Source of the DNA: Acidobacteriota bacterium
GTDB lineage: Bacteria > Acidobacteriota > Terriglobia > Terriglobales > Acidobacteriaceae
DNA: 25,645 nucleotides
Assembly (NCBI GenBank): GCA_021779695.1
Contig: JAJYAE010000025.1
Span: 1 to 25,645, forward strand
Reading direction: 5' to 3'
Shown piece after piece: positions 24,715 to 25,645 of the stretch; position 1 is the first letter of the stretch; the number at the start of each line of letters is the position of its first letter. A program made the translations under genes and the position numbers. Below the pieces are notes generated by a model. The model did no database searches, had not been told where the DNA came from, and was given only the letters and a program-made list of their open reading frames with translations.

Positions 24715-25645
24715 CTATTGCGCGGCGTCTTCCGCTCCCCCTGAACCCATGCTCCAATTTGCCAGTAGGTTCTGGCTTGCTTCTGGTGCTTCAAGCAGAG
24801 GCTCCACGCCAGAAAGCAGGGTGATTGCCGTGACTTCCCCGGCGCCCTGCGTCGAAACCAGCATCACAGCGTCCCCCTTTTTCAAATCACTAAAGTGAAT
24901 GACCGGGGTTCGATTCAGCATTTGCCGCATACTGCCACCGTACGAGGCGCGCCCCTCTTCTCCGCGTGCGCCACCCGAAGCGCCAGCCCACGCCGCGCGC
25001 CCGCCACTCGGTCCGGATTGTGCTCCGGCCCTCGCGCCGCTTGAGCCACCTTTGAGCCGCGCAGCCAGAATCTGCGCCATCATCGGTGGCAGAGAATGCA
25101 TCTGCGCATCCGGCGTGATGTGCACTTTCACCTGCTTCTTCGTTAAAAGATCCTTGACGGCAATCACTTGATTCGCACCGTCAACCGACAAAATCACGCC
25201 GGAGATATTGCGAAAACTCCCCGACACAACCTCGTCCGCATTCAGCTCCGTACCGTTTTCGCTTTTCTCCCCTTTGGCGCGCAATTGATCCCCGGCGTGA
25301 ATCACGTCGATCGGTGCCACCTGCGCCAGATCGAAGCGAACGGAATCTGGTGCATAGCGCCGCAGAACGGTCGTCTTGCTCACGTGCACCGTCACCGTGC
25401 GGCTGGTCTGCCCCGCGCCACTCACCAGGACAATGGTTCCTGCTGCCGGATCCACGCTCTTCACCAGTCCGCCCACGCCGTGCAGCTGCCAGTCTTCGCG
25501 TTCCTTCTGTTCCTTCTCCGCAACATCGGTTGCCTTGATGGTGATAATCTGCGCCGCCTCCGCAGTCGAGCCCTCCGCGGCAGGCGTAAGCTTCACCAGG
25601 ACGCGATCGCCCGTCTCAAGATCGGCCAGTTTGATATCAACTGCT
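24715..25645 (-). CDS. DUF5666-like protein, N-terminus beyond window edge
   Basis: About 309 residues visible. A GTG at 25594-25596 could start it, but the frame is open to the window edge and reads coherently (DIKLADLETGDRVLV), so the gene is treated as 5'-truncated. It has repeated small beta units of DUF5666 type (GGLVKSVDPAAGTIVLVSG, GVILSVDGANQVIAVKD, FSDLKKGDAVMLVSTQGAGE) with DL-x-x-GD-x-x turns. A Gly/Ala/Ser/Arg-rich insert separates the last unit (about 200-250 of the visible part). No catalytic motif. Function unknown; probably exported, as its relatives are, although the signal would lie outside the window. It is directly upstream of the receptor gene and likely co-transcribed with it. 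Confidence 0.75.
   Translation of the reverse strand, partial: AVDIKLADLETGDRVLVKLTPAAEGSTAEAAQIITIKATDVAEKEQKEREDWQLHGVGGLVKSVDPAAGTIVLVSGAGQTSRTVTVHVSKTTVLRRYAPDSVRFDLAQVAPIDVIHAGDQLRAKGEKSENGTELNADEVVSGSFRNISGVILSVDGANQVIAVKDLLTKKQVKVHITPDAQMHSLPPMMAQILAARLKGGSSGARAGAQSGPSGGRAAWAGASGGARGEEGRASYGGSMRQMLNRTPVIHFSDLKKGDAVMLVSTQGAGEVTAITLLSGVEPLLEAPEASQNLLANWSMGSGGAEDAAQ

Overview
The window is high-GC bacterial DNA that reads like an acidobacterium (Acidobacteriota, Terriglobia/Acidobacteriaceae type). The main clues are the very large Oar-like outer-membrane receptor with an N-terminal carboxypeptidase-regulatory domain (21649-24702), its DUF5666-like partner, the DUF6982-like protein, lpxD in a Gram-negative context, many ATGA stop/start overlaps and frequent TTG starts. 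This assignment is inferred from gene content; there is no rRNA or other taxonomic marker. I saw no tRNA, rRNA, CRISPR array, insertion sequence or phage gene.

Layout. 1-1644: the tail of an unknown gene, an enolase-superfamily OSBS/N-acylamino-acid racemase (menC family) and a GNAT acyltransferase, all on +. 1730-2587 (-): a small outer-membrane protein. 2823-6468 (+): yebC with a clear intrinsic terminator, a PagL-like lipid A deacylase, glutamate formimidoyltransferase (ftcD) and a secreted protein of unknown function. 6539-10581 (-): a MASE1-PAS-GGDEF diguanylate cyclase, then an apparent operon DUF6982-like / lpxD / lipoprotein. 10771-12687 (+): a CCA-adding-enzyme-like nucleotidyltransferase with an altered active-site motif and a long acidic-then-basic tail. 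12811-13134 (-): a double zinc-ribbon protein.

The most interesting region is 13361-17709. It contains an ECF sigma factor overlapping a soluble zinc-binding anti-sigma factor, a divergent four-helix membrane protein, and then a four-gene cassette: a secreted six-cysteine peptide with two tandem copies of a C-K-G-K-N-x-C-K-G-x-G-G-C module, a DUF692/MNIO iron oxidase, a DUF2063 (BufC/HvfC-type) partner and a DoxX membrane protein. This gene order matches the HvfABCX/bufferin class of peptides that are post-translationally modified on cysteine and bind copper. The peptide itself does not look like the DUF2282 or EGKCG precursors. The sigma/anti-sigma pair is the obvious candidate regulator, but that link is inferred from position.

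17762-25645: a GT4 glycosyltransferase and an exported GH2 beta-mannosidase on +, then a convergent pair on -: the Oar-like receptor and an upstream DUF5666-like protein that runs off the right edge. Three of the convergent gene junctions (6481-6513, 12689-12723, 21597-21637) carry long perfect hairpins without a T-run. No gene-free stretch exceeds 300 bases; the largest, 14669-14957, is the control region of the RiPP cassette.
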